Below the pieces are notes generated by a model. The model searched no databases. It worked only from the letters and a program-made list of their open reading frames with translations, and was not told the origin of the DNA. The position numbers and the translations under genes are program-made. Of a stretch of 64,000 nt of DNA, positions 1 through 10,018 are shown piece after piece (the first letter of the stretch is position 1; each line of letters begins with the position of its first letter). The stretch lies in assembly GCF_007786475.1 (NCBI RefSeq), contig NZ_VNJJ01000002.1, forward strand, positions 62,001 to 126,000, read 5' to 3'. Origin of the DNA: Cohnella terricola. Lineage in GTDB: Bacteria > Bacillota > Bacilli > Paenibacillales > Paenibacillaceae.

Positions 1-349
1 CAAGTCCGTGCCTCGCGATTTGGAGGAAGCGGCCTATATCGACGGCGCCGGAGCTTACCGTACGTTTTGGAGCGTTATTTTCCCGGTGTTGAAGCCGATC
101 ACCTCAACTACCTTTATTCTGAACGCCCTGGCGGCCTGGAACGACTTCCAGACTTCACTGATCGTCGTTCAGAAGGAAGCGGTTCGTACGCTGCCGCTGA
201 CGCAGTTTTACTTTATCGGACAATATTCCGTCGAGGTGAATCTCGCTTTTGCAGCCTTTACGTTGTCGGTTATCCCCGTTCTGATCTTCTATTTTGCCGC
301 TCAACGGTACATTATCGGAGGCATGATGGGCGGAGCGGTGAAGGGCTAG
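1..349 (+). CDS. Carbohydrate ABC transporter permease, MalG type (5' end outside window)
   Basis: This is the C-terminal part of an inner-membrane permease of the binding-protein-dependent sugar importer family. The reading frame is open from base 2, so the true start lies upstream. The cytoplasmic EAA loop that contacts the ATPase is visible at once (PRDLEEAAYIDGAGAY), followed by two or three hydrophobic segments and the typical ending GGMMGGAVKG. About 115 residues are present of the usual 270-300. It would be the last gene of an operon running in from the left, because a strong inverted repeat follows the stop codon. The sugar cannot be told from this fragment. Confidence 0.93.
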   Translation, partial: KSVPRDLEEAAYIDGAGAYRTFWSVIFPVLKPITSTTFILNALAAWNDFQTSLIVVQKEAVRTLPLTQFYFIGQYSVEVNLAFAAFTLSVIPVLIFYFAAQRYIIGGMMGGAVKG

Positions 350-370
350 ACATCTGCAACAAGACAAAAG

Positions 371-418
371 AGGGTGTCCCAAAAGGTCACGAAAGAGACC
401 TGAGAGACACCCTTTTCT
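371..418. terminator. Nested inverted repeat between convergent genes
   Basis: AGGGTGTC (371-378) pairs with GACACCCT (406-413), and an inner stem AGGTC/GACCT (384-388, 397-401) nests inside it. TTTTCTCT follows on the plus strand and CTCTTTTG on the minus strand. It lies between the permease stop codon and the convergent isomerase gene, so it probably ends transcripts from both sides. Confidence 0.75.
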
Positions 419-421
419 CTG

Positions 422-1306
422 CTAAATTCTAGCTTTAAGGAACTTCACCGCCGCGGCGATATCCGCTTCCGGATTGGCTCCGACCTCGCGCTCGATCGTC
501 AAGTAACCACCGTAACCGATGTCGCGAAGCGCCTTCAAGTATGCGTCCCAATCGACGCCGCCCTCTCCGAGCGGCACTTCGCGGAAAACGTCTCCGGACT
601 CGGCATCTTGCGCGATTTTCTGATGGTCCATTGGCTCGAAGCCGAGTGCCCCGTAGACAAGCCTAGGATCGACTTCGCGCAAGCGGATTCCGTCTTTGGC
701 GTGCGTATGGACGATATAATCCTTCAAATGATGTACCCCTAGAGCTGGATCGTCTCCGGTAACCATGACCATATTGGCCGGATCGAAGTTAACGGATACG
801 CCTTTGGAGCCAAGCCCGTCGAGGAAGCTTTTCAGATGCGCCGAAGTTTCCGGTCCCGTCTCGATCGCGAAATAAGCGTTCATGCTCGTCGCATAGCGGC
901 TAAGCTCCTCGCATGCCAGGTGCATCGATTCGTATACCTCGCTGTCGCGACTTTCCGGTACGATCCCGATGTGCGTGGTCACGACATTCGTGCCGAGCTC
1001 TACGGCCAAGTCCAAAATCCGTTTAGACTTTTCGATCTTTGCCGCATTGGCATTCTTGTCCTGGAAGCCGTGGCCGCCGAGATCGCCGACCAATGCGGAT
1101 ATTTCCAATCCCAACGATTCAATATCGGATTTCCACTCTTTACGTGCTGCAGCCGATAAGTTCGCGGGATCCATTTCTCCGGATACGGCATAGATTTGCA
1201 CGCCGTCAGCTCCGACGTTCTTCGCTTTGACCAGACCTTCGCGTACGCCTACCTTAAAGCTGTCCACGATAACTCCGATTTTCCATGGCTTAACGATTGT
1301 CGACAT
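422..1306 (-). CDS. Sugar phosphate isomerase/epimerase family (xylose isomerase-like TIM barrel)
   Basis: This 294-residue protein has the pattern of the AP-endonuclease-2/xylose isomerase-like TIM barrel family, which includes inosose dehydratases, IolE/IolI-like proteins and sugar epimerases. Barrel-strand motifs with likely metal ligands are visible: TTHIGIVPE, FAIETGPETS, VNFDPANM, VHTHAKDG and the terminal GYLTIEREVG. The ATG at 1306 is preferred over upstream ATGs because AAGGGAG stands about 10 bases before it. It is the third gene of a minus-strand operon after a Gfo/Idh dehydrogenase and a paralogous isomerase, so it probably takes part in catabolism of a polyol or unusual sugar. 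The exact substrate is unknown. Confidence 0.88.
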   Translation of the reverse strand: MSTIVKPWKIGVIVDSFKVGVREGLVKAKNVGADGVQIYAVSGEMDPANLSAAARKEWKSDIESLGLEISALVGDLGGHGFQDKNANAAKIEKSKRILDLAVELGTNVVTTHIGIVPESRDSEVYESMHLACEELSRYATSMNAYFAIETGPETSAHLKSFLDGLGSKGVSVNFDPANMVMVTGDDPALGVHHLKDYIVHTHAKDGIRLREVDPRLVYGALGFEPMDHQKIAQDAESGDVFREVPLGEGGVDWDAYLKALRDIGYGGYLTIEREVGANPEADIAAAVKFLKARI

Positions 1307-1320
1307 TCCGATTCGCTCCC

Positions 1321-2181
1321 TTACTGAATTTCTTCCCATAGCTGCCGCACATGATTCAGCGCGATCTTCGTCGCCCTCTCGCACGGCTCCATGCCTTCGA
1401 ATTCGATGGACAAGTATCCATCGAAGCCCGCTTCCTTGATGACGCGCAGCGCGCCACGGGTATCGAGATCCCCTTGTCCCGCGATCGCGCCTCGCAAGTA
1501 GGCGCCGTTGGCGGATCTAAACCAGCCTTCCCCGGGATTGTTAGATTCGGATCGGATGTAGAAATCTTTAACATGTACGATGGATGCGATCTTAATATTG
1601 TTGCGGATGCCGACTAGCGGATTCTCGTCGACGCATACGAAATTGCCGATATCGAGCGTCGTGCGGAAATTGTCTCGAGCGACTTCGTTAACGATCGCCT
1701 GCACCCGGTCACTTGCTTGAACATAGTACCCGTGATTTTCGATGCTCGTCGTAATGCCGAATTGCGCCGCATAATCGGCGATTCTGCGGCATGCCTCGGC
1801 AAGCTTGGGCAAATCCGCCATGAAGCGGCGAATCGACGTATCTTTGGAGTTTGCAACGTCATGCCGCATCAGCTTGGCTCCAAGCGCAGCAGCGACATCG
1901 ACTTCTCTTTTCACCCGCTCGATCTCTTTCTCGAACTCTTCGTCGTTTAATCCGGAGAAGTTCGCGCCGATCGCATAGTTGGAAATCTCGATGCCGACTT
2001 CCGCGGCTTTGCTTTTGATTGCTTCCACGAGGTGCGGGTTGCCGACAAGATCGCAGTCGAGCGGAACGATCTCGACATGCTCACCGCCTAATTCGGCTAT
2101 CTTGGCTACCGCTCCGACAAGATCAAGCTCGCCGCTTTGAATGTTCTGCCACAGGCTGTACGAACTGACCCCGAGTTTCAT
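1321..2181 (-). CDS. Sugar phosphate isomerase/epimerase family, second copy
   Basis: This is a 286-residue TIM-barrel protein of the same superfamily as its downstream neighbour. It begins MKLGVSSYSLWQ and shows EIVPLDCDL, SIENHGYYVQ, TTLDIGNF, VHVKDFYIR and GYLSIEFEGME, which carry the acidic and histidine residues expected at the metal site. Its start codon overlaps the stop codon of the upstream dehydrogenase by four bases (ATGA, 2178-2181), a sign of translational coupling. The pairing with an NAD(P)-dependent dehydrogenase suggests successive oxidation and isomerisation or dehydration of one sugar. The substrate cannot be read from the sequence. Confidence 0.88.
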   Translation of the reverse strand: MKLGVSSYSLWQNIQSGELDLVGAVAKIAELGGEHVEIVPLDCDLVGNPHLVEAIKSKAAEVGIEISNYAIGANFSGLNDEEFEKEIERVKREVDVAAALGAKLMRHDVANSKDTSIRRFMADLPKLAEACRRIADYAAQFGITTSIENHGYYVQASDRVQAIVNEVARDNFRTTLDIGNFVCVDENPLVGIRNNIKIASIVHVKDFYIRSESNNPGEGWFRSANGAYLRGAIAGQGDLDTRGALRVIKEAGFDGYLSIEFEGMEPCERATKIALNHVRQLWEEIQ

Positions 2182-3239
2182 AGCCGGATCTCCTCGCCTT
2201 TCGCTGCCGATTCATAAATACCGCACAATATTTTCATGATTTCGACGCCGTCCGCAACTGGGCTGATCTGCTGATCCCCGTTTACGATACACGAGATAAA
2301 ATGATCGATCTCGTTTTGAAACGCGGCGTCGGCGGAAAAACCGCCTTTGTTGTCCGTCTGTGGTTGAATGTTGAGGATCGTATTATTTTTCTCGGTAACC
2401 ATAAGGATCTCGGGATCGATTTCGAATCCGCCCTTATCCCCGAACAGCTTAACGCTGCCCTCATCCTTCTTGGCGTGAAGCGTAAAACTAGCGTCGACCA
2501 TAATCGAAGCGCCGTTCTCGAATCGAATAATCGCGTTGGCCATATCCTCGACGGTGTTTTTCGAAGCGTCATAGTCTGCCGCTTTATAGAAAGACAAATG
2601 CTGAACATTAGAGCGGTTGCCTAGCTTGCGATACGTATTGGCGCTTACCGACGTCGCTTTCGGCCGTCCCATCAAATACCAGCAAAGATCGATGACATGA
2701 ACGCCGATGTCGATCAGAGGACCGCCGCCGGACCGCTCGACGTCCGCGAACCAACCGCCTGGGTTGCCTAGACGACGAATAGACGAAGCCTTGGCATAAT
2801 ACAACTCTCCGAATTCGCCTTGATCGACGAACTCGCGCAGCATTTTTACGTTAGGATCGTATCTGCGCACGAAGCCGACCTGGAGCAGCTTGCCCGACTC
2901 GCGTACGACGCGTTCGACTTCAACAGCCTCTTCCACGGTTCGGCATAGCGGTTTTTCTACAAGCACATGCTTGCCGGCTTGCAGAGCCGCGATGCTGATC
3001 GGTGCGTGCGTGTTATTCCAAGTGCAAATGCTGACCGCGTCAATATCCGAATCCGCGACCAGTTCCCGGTAATCCGTAAAGGTTTTCGTCGCGCCGTATT
3101 TATCCGCGACTTGACGTGCTCTTGCCTCGTTCACGTCGCATATCGCGACGATCGTAACATTCGGATTGCGCTTGTACGAATTAAGGTGCATTTCAGAGAT
3201 CGATCCGGTTCCGATAACGCCAATGCGAACTTTTGACAC
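2178..3239 (-). CDS. Gfo/Idh/MocA family oxidoreductase
   Basis: This is a predicted cytoplasmic NAD(P)-dependent sugar or inositol dehydrogenase of 353 residues, a usual length. The N-terminal Rossmann motif is GVIGTGSISEMH. The conserved EKP triad appears as HVLVEKPLCR, and the C-terminal substrate domain has GGPLIDIGVHVIDLCW, where the DxxxH pair normally includes the catalytic histidine. It is the first gene of a three-gene minus-strand operon with two isomerase-like genes and is divergent from an AraC regulator across about 160 bases, so that regulator probably controls it. Substrate specificity within this large family is not predictable here. Confidence 0.93.
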   Translation of the reverse strand: MSKVRIGVIGTGSISEMHLNSYKRNPNVTIVAICDVNEARARQVADKYGATKTFTDYRELVADSDIDAVSICTWNNTHAPISIAALQAGKHVLVEKPLCRTVEEAVEVERVVRESGKLLQVGFVRRYDPNVKMLREFVDQGEFGELYYAKASSIRRLGNPGGWFADVERSGGGPLIDIGVHVIDLCWYLMGRPKATSVSANTYRKLGNRSNVQHLSFYKAADYDASKNTVEDMANAIIRFENGASIMVDASFTLHAKKDEGSVKLFGDKGGFEIDPEILMVTEKNNTILNIQPQTDNKGGFSADAAFQNEIDHFISCIVNGDQQISPVADGVEIMKILCGIYESAAKGEEIRL

Positions 3240-3402
3240 GGCTCCAACACTCCTTCATCACTTTTAGGCAAAGTCGCGCCTGTTAACGGCTTATTCGCCC
3301 AGGTCGATTTTGCTTATCAATTCGTATTATAATGGGAATAACTTGCGTTACCATGCAAAAGCATGCTCATTATTTGTACGATTGTGCTATCGGAGGCGAA
3401 CG

Positions 3403-4281
3403 ATGGATAAAATCTCAGCTTTGCGGGAACCGATGCCGATGCCCAATCCGTCGTTCCCGATTAAAGTGCATCCTCTTCACACCCACAAGACGGTCGTGGG
3501 ACAAACCTTATTCCCGCACCACTGGCATGAGCATTTGGAATTTTTATATTTCGTATCGGGAAGCGCAATCGTCGAATGCGGTTCCAATCGAACCGCGTTT
3601 CACCAAGGCGATCTGTGCGTCGTGAACAGCAATGAGCTTCATTACGGAATCGGCACGTCCGAGGATTTGTCCTATTATACGATGATCGTGGACATCGCTT
3701 TACTGCATAGCCATGCCGTGGATGCGGTCGAGACGAAGTTCATTACGCCGATCACCCGCAATCGGATTTTATTTCAGAACCGGATCGCCGGCGACGAAGA
3801 AATCACCCGTTACCTGCTTGCCATCGTTCGCGAGCTGGAGCAGCAGGAATTGGGATACGAGCTTTCCGTGAAGTCCCACCTATACGGGTTGCTTGCCCTG
3901 CTCGTCCGCAAATATGTTGCGACGCTGACCGAGTTGGACGATTATCGTCATCGGCTGAGAGAGCTTGAACGTCTAGCGCCGGTATTCTCCTATATCGACG
4001 AGCATTACCGGGACAAGCTTACCGTACAGCGGCTTGCCGACATCGCCGGATTAAGCCGGTTTCATTTTAGCCGCCTGTTTAAGCAGATGACCGACAAGTC
4101 GCTGGTCGAATTCGTGAACCTGATCCGGGTCAATAAAGCCGAGAGCCTGCTGCGGAACAAAACGATGAATATCTCCGAGATCGCCCACGCGACGGGCTTT
4201 AGCGACATCTACTATTTTAGCCGCACGTTCAAAAAGCTGAAGAACATGTCCCCCACGGAGTGGAGGAACAGCCAATACTGA
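3403..4281 (+). CDS. AraC family transcriptional regulator
   Basis: This 292-residue protein has an N-terminal cupin sensor domain with histidines in the usual places (HPLHTHKTV, FPHHWHEHLEF) and a C-terminal double helix-turn-helix of AraC type (LADIAGLSRFHFSRLFKQ and ISEIAHATGFSDIYYFSRTF). The ATG at 3403 is chosen because GGAGGCG stands just before it and the cupin fold starts soon after. It is transcribed away from the Gfo/Idh-isomerase operon, the normal position for a local regulator responding to the sugar handled there. The inducer is unknown. Confidence 0.92.
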   Translation: MDKISALREPMPMPNPSFPIKVHPLHTHKTVVGQTLFPHHWHEHLEFLYFVSGSAIVECGSNRTAFHQGDLCVVNSNELHYGIGTSEDLSYYTMIVDIALLHSHAVDAVETKFITPITRNRILFQNRIAGDEEITRYLLAIVRELEQQELGYELSVKSHLYGLLALLVRKYVATLTELDDYRHRLRELERLAPVFSYIDEHYRDKLTVQRLADIAGLSRFHFSRLFKQMTDKSLVEFVNLIRVNKAESLLRNKTMNISEIAHATGFSDIYYFSRTFKKLKNMSPTEWRNSQY

Positions 4282-4308
4282 ATGTACACGAGGAATTCGA
4301 GCTCCGCG

Positions 4309-4878
4309 CTATAAAACCATCCGTTGCTTCGTATAGCGATTCGCGTAGGATGAAGCAACGTACGCCTCCGGTTTGACTCTGGGGGCGTAACTCCCCATCC
4401 CTTCCACTTTTTCCATCATCTCATGAACGTAACTTGCCGTTTTGCTGATCACCGGCTCCATTCCCGCGTCGATGTCGATATAGGTTTCAAGCGTCGCGCC
4501 TTGATGCGCATAAGGCAAAATGATCTCACCCATATTGCGAAGCGCGTTTTCCTCGAAATAACCGGCGACTCTCTGGGAAAAAGACGTTTCCAGCGTCAGT
4601 TTTTCCCGGACAGATGCGAGCTGCCGCGGTATCGCCAATTGCCGATAACAGGCCCAAGCCCCTCTGCCGACACGGCGAATGACGATGCCTGTTACGAATT
4701 TCGTATATCCTGGATGTACTTGGCTATCCGTACCGATGATGAATTGATAAGAACCTTTCGGATCGATGGAGATAAAACGAAGAATTCGTTCCAATACCAG
4801 GTCAAGAGACATGCCGCATTCCGACAAATTCTGAAAGTAAAGATCATCCCACTTGGAGATGGTGCTCATCATGGTCAT
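4309..4878 (-). CDS. YkuK-like ribonuclease H-fold protein (DUF458)
   Basis: This 189-residue protein resembles Bacillus YkuK. It has FIIGTDSQVHPGYTKF near the start, then GRGAWACYRQ and ETSFSQRVAGYF, and ends with YVASSYANRYTKQR. The family has an RNase H-like fold and an unclear role; in some genomes it lies near competence or sporulation genes. The start at 4878 is chosen because GAGGTGAT stands six bases upstream; longer in-frame ATGs lack such a site. It is divergent from mqnB. I recognise the family but cannot state a biochemical function. Confidence 0.85.
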   Translation of the reverse strand: MTMMSTISKWDDLYFQNLSECGMSLDLVLERILRFISIDPKGSYQFIIGTDSQVHPGYTKFVTGIVIRRVGRGAWACYRQLAIPRQLASVREKLTLETSFSQRVAGYFEENALRNMGEIILPYAHQGATLETYIDIDAGMEPVISKTASYVHEMMEKVEGMGSYAPRVKPEAYVASSYANRYTKQRMVL

Positions 4879-5033
4879 GTCGATCACCTCTGCGCCGCTG
4901 CGAACTATTGTTATTGTATGGCGCGACTTGCCGGAGTCGAACCGAATAAGCTCCATGATTTTACTCTCCGCGCAATGAGCACTATAATTAATAAAGTAAG
5001 CAAGCACGGATGACGAACAGAAGGAGATCGAAT

Positions 5034-5687
5034 ATGTACCATCATATATTGGTCATGACCGCCGTCGAAATCGAGCGGGAAGCGGTATTAAGAGGTGTTG
5101 GAGGGAACGCGAAATTCCGCGTCGCGACCGCCGGAGTCGGCCCCGTATCCGCGGCCGTCAGCACGGCGATGGCTCTGGCAGAGGACGGCGCGAATTACGA
5201 CTTGGTCGTGAGCGCCGGAATCGGCGGGGGGTTCGCGGGGATTGCGCCAATCGGCTCGATTGTCGTAGGGAGCGAGTCGATCGCTGCGGATCTCGGGGCG
5301 GAAACTCCGGAAGGCTTCGCGGGAGTGGACAAGCTCGGCTTCGGATCGAATCGGCTGGAAGTCGATCATCATCTCTCCGTCAAACTCGCCGAAGCTCTCC
5401 GTTCGGGAGGGATGCAGTCGCATCTCGGCCCCATACTGACTTTAGCTACCGTAACGGGATCCGCGGAAACCGCTTCGCTACTGACCGAACGGGTTCCGGG
5501 TGCCTCCGCCGAAGCGATGGAAGGCTTCGGAGTTGCCGAGGCGGCTCATCGCAAAGGCATTCCCTTCATTGAAATACGCGCCATATCGAACGCGGTCGGA
5601 CCGCGCGACAAATCCGCTTGGCGAATCGGCGAAGCGCTTGCCGCCTTGGAAAAAGCCAGCACTTACTTATCGGAGGTCCTCGCATGA
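5034..5687 (+). CDS. mqnB: Futalosine hydrolase
   Basis: This 217-residue enzyme of the nucleoside phosphorylase/MTA-SAH nucleosidase fold is predicted to split futalosine into hypoxanthine and dehypoxanthine futalosine in the alternative menaquinone pathway. Visible motifs are the glycine-rich VSAGIGGGFAG, SIAADLGAETPEGF and the substrate loop EAMEGFGVAEAA followed by IRAISNAVGPRD, which carries the usual catalytic aspartate region. The ATG at 5034 has AAGGAGAT before it. Its stop codon overlaps the start of the next gene, another enzyme of the same pathway, which makes the assignment much firmer than the fold alone would. Confidence 0.92.
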   Translation: MYHHILVMTAVEIEREAVLRGVGGNAKFRVATAGVGPVSAAVSTAMALAEDGANYDLVVSAGIGGGFAGIAPIGSIVVGSESIAADLGAETPEGFAGVDKLGFGSNRLEVDHHLSVKLAEALRSGGMQSHLGPILTLATVTGSAETASLLTERVPGASAEAMEGFGVAEAAHRKGIPFIEIRAISNAVGPRDKSAWRIGEALAALEKASTYLSEVLA

Positions 5688-6532
5688 TGAAAATCGCTTA
5701 CTCTCCTTGTCCCAATGATACTTTTGTGTTTCATGCTCTTGTCCACGGGTTGATTCCCGGAACGCCAACGTTCGACGTCACTTACGCCGATATCGATATT
5801 ACGAACAATCTTGCCGCCAATTCGGACGAGCTCGACATATTGAAAATATCTTACGCGGCGCTTCCTTGGATACGCCCCGAGTATAAGCTCGTCCCGTGCG
5901 GAGGAGCGCTTGGACGAGGCTGCGGACCGTTGGTTTTGCGGGCCGGGAACGGCTCCGAAGGATCTGCTGCCGATGCTTCCGCCCTGTCGGGCAAAAAGGT
6001 AGCCGTGCCAAGCGAACGCTCCACCGCTTATTTGCTATTCCGCCTATGGGCCGCGCAGAATGTTCCGGGCGGTGTAGGCGAGATCGTCGTCATGCCTTTT
6101 CACGAAATCATGCCGGCCGTTCGAGACGGGAAAATTGATGCCGGACTGGTCATCCACGAAGCACGGTTTACTTATCAGGACTACGGGTTATCCCAGATCG
6201 TCGATCTGGGCAATTGGTGGGAGATCGATACGGGGCTGCCGATCCCGCTCGGCGCGATCATTGCCCGCCGCTCTCTTGATTTGGAGAAGATTCGCGAATG
6301 GATTCGAGCTTCCGTCGCATATGCATGGAAACATCCCGAATCGTCGAGGAGTTACGTCATGGAGCACGCGCAGGAAATGGACCCTGGCGTGGCCCGTTCC
6401 CACATCGACCTGTACGTTAACGAATTTACGGCCGACCTAGGCGAGGACGGTTATGCGGCTATCGAAACCTTGCTGCGGCGAGCTATGGACGAGCAGCTCG
6501 TCCCGAGAATGGACTTGGCTTCACTTCGTTAA
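5684..6532 (+). CDS. mqnD: 1,4-dihydroxy-6-naphthoate synthase
   Basis: This 282-residue protein belongs to the periplasmic-binding-protein-like MqnA/MqnD family and is predicted to convert cyclic dehypoxanthine futalosine to 1,4-dihydroxy-6-naphthoate. The hallmark SPCPNDTF is at the N-terminus, with LKISYAALP, GRGCGPLVL and a VIHEARFTYQ segment that contains the histidine conserved in the family. It starts at ATG 5684, overlapping the mqnB stop (ATGA), with GGAGG about seven bases upstream. No other menaquinone genes occur in this window, so the rest of the pathway must be elsewhere. Confidence 0.93.
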   Translation: MMKIAYSPCPNDTFVFHALVHGLIPGTPTFDVTYADIDITNNLAANSDELDILKISYAALPWIRPEYKLVPCGGALGRGCGPLVLRAGNGSEGSAADASALSGKKVAVPSERSTAYLLFRLWAAQNVPGGVGEIVVMPFHEIMPAVRDGKIDAGLVIHEARFTYQDYGLSQIVDLGNWWEIDTGLPIPLGAIIARRSLDLEKIREWIRASVAYAWKHPESSRSYVMEHAQEMDPGVARSHIDLYVNEFTADLGEDGYAAIETLLRRAMDEQLVPRMDLASLR

Positions 6533-6543
6533 AATGAAGACAT

Positions 6544-6825
6544 TCAGATGAAGACGTTCAGTAGCAGTCCCTTCGCAGGAAGCTGCATGCGCGGGTTACC
6601 ATGATAAGTACCGATCAACTTACGAACTCGTTCGTAAGTTTCTTCGGCTTGCGCGGCGGATACGCCTTCCCCCGTTACCTCTATCGATGACCGCTCGTAA
6701 GAACGTGGATCGTTTTTGACCCAGGTTCTCTGCGGCTGCCGGTAAGTCCCTTGTTGAAGCGGAGAATAAATGAACGGAGAAACAGGAGATACGGTTTTAT
6801 TCGTTGCTCGCGCAATATAGATCAT
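6544..6825 (-). CDS. Hypothetical small protein
   Basis: This is a 93-residue soluble protein that I do not recognise. It starts MIYIARATNKTVSPVSPF, is rich in proline, arginine and threonine in the middle, and ends in an amphipathic stretch (AEETYERVRKLIGTYH) followed by MQLPAKGLLLNVFI. The start at 6825 has GGAGGCGA about six bases upstream, which supports a real gene. It is convergent with mqnD with only 11 bases between the stop codons and no obvious terminator. Upstream it faces the odhA promoter region. Confidence 0.65.
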   Translation of the reverse strand: MIYIARATNKTVSPVSPFIYSPLQQGTYRQPQRTWVKNDPRSYERSSIEVTGEGVSAAQAEETYERVRKLIGTYHGNPRMQLPAKGLLLNVFI

Positions 6826-6988
6826 CGATTCTCGCCTCCGAGACTCATTTGTTTTCAATATAACACCAAGCCTTTTTTTGCACAATTATCCATTCTAAAG
6901 GGAATCAAGTATCAATTTATGGTAAATTTGAGGATTCAAATTCGTGAAAATGGCGTAATCTAACCTATATTGAAGAAAAATGCGGATC

Positions 6989-7005
6989 GATCTATTTTCT
7001 AGATC
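6989..7005. promoter_or_regulatory. Short dyad upstream of odhAB
   Basis: GATCTA (6989-6994) and TAGATC (7000-7005) form a perfect dyad around TTTTC, about 120 bases before the odhA start. The surrounding 300 bases are AT-rich and hold the odhAB promoter. It could be an operator, but no regulator can be named. Confidence 0.3.
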
Positions 7006-7124
7006 ATTCCAATGCTGAATAATGTCTATTTCCGAACATAAAAATGAATTAGAATGGTATCAGGTGCGTGCGGTTTCGTCGGCGCCACCCGGGTATGACT
7101 AACATGAATGCAGAGGGATGCACA

Positions 7125-10013
7125 ATGTCAGCAGACAATGAAAAAATGCAAGAACTATGGCAGCAGTTTTTCGGCCCCAACCTTGGATACGTCCAAGAAC
7201 AGTACGACATTTACTTAGAAAATGCGGAAGCGGTTAGCCCGCAATACCGCGAGCTGTTCGCGCAATACGGCGCGCCGCCTCGCGTAGAAACAGGAACGAT
7301 GAACGCGGCTCCCAACCGGACGAGCGGCGGAGCGACTTTTACGACCGATAACAACTTGCTTAAGAAAGCAATAGCAGCAGGCCAATTGGCTTGGAATATA
7401 CGTTCTTTCGGCCATCTAGCCGCTGACATCGATCCTCTCGGGCTTAGCCCCAAAGCAAGCACGGAGATGATCGAACCCGGTACTTATGGATTAACCGAAT
7501 CCGATTTGAAACAATTGCCTCCGGAATGCGTATGGGAAGACGCGCCTACTCCTCTTAACAACGCCTGGGAAGCCGTTCAGAAACTTCTTCAAGTGTATAC
7601 GGGTCCGATCGCGTACGAATTCGGGCACGTTCACGTAGAAGAAGAGCGCAAATGGCTGAACAATCAAGCTGAATCGGTCATTCCTTCTTCGAAGCTGTTG
7701 GCTTCAGAGCGGGAGTCTTTGCTGAGAAAGCTGTTCGAAGCGGAGCAATTCGAAGATTTCTTGCAGCGTACGTTCGTGGGACAGAAGCGATTCTCCGCCG
7801 AAGGCATCGAATCGCTCATTCCGTTAACTGACGAGATCGTACATGAGTTAACGAACGCCGGCGCCCGCCACATTGCCGTGGGAATGGCGCATCGCGGACG
7901 CCTTAACGTGCTTGCTCACGTGTTGGGCAAGCCGTACGGAGCCATTTTCTCGGAATTCCATCATTCGCCGAACAAGAACCTGATCCCATCCGAAGGCTCG
8001 ATCGGCATCAACTACGGTTGGACCGGAGACGTCAAATATCATCTCGGGGCGAATCGTTCGATCCCATCCGGTGAAACGGCGGAAACCCGGATTACGCTCG
8101 CGAACAACCCGAGCCACTTGGAATACGTCAACCCCGTCGTGCAAGGCTTCGCTCGCGCGGCGCAGGAAGACCGCAGCAATCCCGGATATCCCGTGCAGAA
8201 CTTCGATCTGGCCGCGTCCATCGTCATCCATGGCGATGCAGCCTTTATCGGAGAAGGCATCGTGGCCGAGACGCTGAACTTGAACAATATTAAAGGTTAC
8301 ACGAGCGGCGGAACCATCCACATCATCGCCAACAACCGGATCGGCTTCACGACGGAAAGCCAGGATTCGCGCTCTACACATTACGCGAGCGACCTTGCCA
8401 AAGGCTTCGAGATTCCGATCCTTCACGTCAACGCAGACAGTCCCGATGCGGTTGTCGCCGCGGCTCGAATGGCCGGCGAATACCGGACGTTATTCAAGAA
8501 AGACATTCTAATCGATCTGGTCGGCTATCGCCGCTACGGCCATAACGAGACGGACGATCCGGAAACGACACAACCGCTGATCTACAAGAAAGTCAGAGCC
8601 CACTCGACGGTTGCGCGCCTCTACGGGGAAACGCTGGTCCGCGAGGGCGTTCTTTCCGAAGACGCGGTCGAACAAATCAAACGCGACGTTCAAAACAAAT
8701 TAAAAGACGCATACGATGAAGTCAAAGGCAAAGAAGGCAAGAGCCCCGTCCATCAAGGACATCCGGCCGCATTCTCGCCGGATGCCGCGAAGCCGGTAAC
8801 GGCCGTGCCGATCGAGAAGCTCCGCAGCATGAACAAAGGACTTCTGCAATGGCCGGAATCGTTTAACGTCTACGGCAAGCTCAAACGCATTCTCGAACGC
8901 CGCGCAGACGCGCTTAACGACGGCGAGAAGGTAGACTGGAGCCATGCGGAGACGCTAGCATTCGCTTCGATTCTGGCCGACGGCACGCCGATCCGCTTAA
9001 GCGGGCAAGACGCGGAACGGGCGACATTCGCTCACCGCAACCTTGTGCTGCACGATAACGAGACGGGCGCAACGTTCTGCCCGCTGCATGCCCTGCCTGA
9101 AGCAAATGCTTCCTTCGCAGTTCATAACAGCCCGCTGTCGGAAGCTGGCGTGCTCGGACTCGAATACGGCTATAACGTCTTCTCTCCGGAGGCCATGGTC
9201 ATCTGGGAAGCGCAATTCGGCGACTTCGCCAACGCAGCGCAAGTACTGATCGATCAATTCATCTCTGCCGGCCAATCCAAATGGACGCAGCGTTCCGGCT
9301 TGATGATGCTTCTTCCGCACGGTTACGAAGGCCAAGGTCCCGAGCATTCCAGCGCAAGACTGGAACGGTTCCTGCAAATGTCGGGCGAAGAAAACTGGAC
9401 CGTCGCTTATCTGTCCAGCGCGGCGCAATACTTCCACTTGCTCCGCCGTCAAGCTTCCATCTTGAAGACGGACAAAGCCCGCCCGCTGATCGTGATGGCG
9501 CCGAAGAGCATGATCCGCAATCCGTATGTCGCATCGCCTGCGTCCTTATTAGGGGAAGGCACGTTCCAGACCGTTCTCGAACAGCCGGGTCTCGGCGAAA
9601 AGCCTGCCCGTGTGGAGAGACTCGTGCTTTGCACAGGCAAAGTCTCCATTGATCTTGCGGAAGAACTCGACAAGACTTCGGAAGTCAATCGCGATTGGCT
9701 TCATATCGCCCGGATCGAACAGCTTTATCCGTTCCCGCGGCAAGAAGTCCAAGCGATCATCGACCGCTTCCCGAATCTCTCCGAGATTGTATGGGTTCAA
9801 GAAGAACCAAAGAACATGGGAGCATGGAGTTATATGGAACCACGCATTCGCGATCTTGTCGACTTGTCGAAAACGACCGTCACTTATAACGGACGTCCGA
9901 AACGTTCGAGCCCGGCGAGCGGTTACCAACAGATCCATACTTTCGAGCAGCAGTTCATCATCAATCAGACCTTGGTTCAGAAAAAGAAATCCGCAGTTAA
10001 ATCCGGGAGGTAA
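7125..10013 (+). CDS. odhA: 2-oxoglutarate dehydrogenase E1 component
   Basis: This 962-residue thiamine-diphosphate enzyme decarboxylates 2-oxoglutarate in the TCA cycle and transfers the succinyl group to the lipoyl arm of E2. Visible features are the substrate region [20 protein letters not shown], the diphosphate/Mg motif starting at [16 protein letters not shown] and closing with [10 protein letters not shown], and the C-terminal transketolase-like half with [18 protein letters not shown]. The length fits Bacillus OdhA (about 940). The ATG at 7125 is chosen over upstream ATGs because GAGGG precedes it and [17 protein letters not shown] matches the usual N-terminus. It is followed after five bases by odhB. 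Confidence 0.97.
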   Translation: MSADNEKMQELWQQFFGPNLGYVQEQYDIYLENAEAVSPQYRELFAQYGAPPRVETGTMNAAPNRTSGGATFTTDNNLLKKAIAAGQLAWNIRSFGHLAADIDPLGLSPKASTEMIEPGTYGLTESDLKQLPPECVWEDAPTPLNNAWEAVQKLLQVYTGPIAYEFGHVHVEEERKWLNNQAESVIPSSKLLASERESLLRKLFEAEQFEDFLQRTFVGQKRFSAEGIESLIPLTDEIVHELTNAGARHIAVGMAHRGRLNVLAHVLGKPYGAIFSEFHHSPNKNLIPSEGSIGINYGWTGDVKYHLGANRSIPSGETAETRITLANNPSHLEYVNPVVQGFARAAQEDRSNPGYPVQNFDLAASIVIHGDAAFIGEGIVAETLNLNNIKGYTSGGTIHIIANNRIGFTTESQDSRSTHYASDLAKGFEIPILHVNADSPDAVVAAARMAGEYRTLFKKDILIDLVGYRRYGHNETDDPETTQPLIYKKVRAHSTVARLYGETLVREGVLSEDAVEQIKRDVQNKLKDAYDEVKGKEGKSPVHQGHPAAFSPDAAKPVTAVPIEKLRSMNKGLLQWPESFNVYGKLKRILERRADALNDGEKVDWSHAETLAFASILADGTPIRLSGQDAERATFAHRNLVLHDNETGATFCPLHALPEANASFAVHNSPLSEAGVLGLEYGYNVFSPEAMVIWEAQFGDFANAAQVLIDQFISAGQSKWTQRSGLMMLLPHGYEGQGPEHSSARLERFLQMSGEENWTVAYLSSAAQYFHLLRRQASILKTDKARPLIVMAPKSMIRNPYVASPASLLGEGTFQTVLEQPGLGEKPARVERLVLCTGKVSIDLAEELDKTSEVNRDWLHIARIEQLYPFPRQEVQAIIDRFPNLSEIVWVQEEPKNMGAWSYMEPRIRDLVDLSKTTVTYNGRPKRSSPASGYQQIHTFEQQFIINQTLVQKKKSAVKSGR

Positions 10014-10018
10014 CGGCA

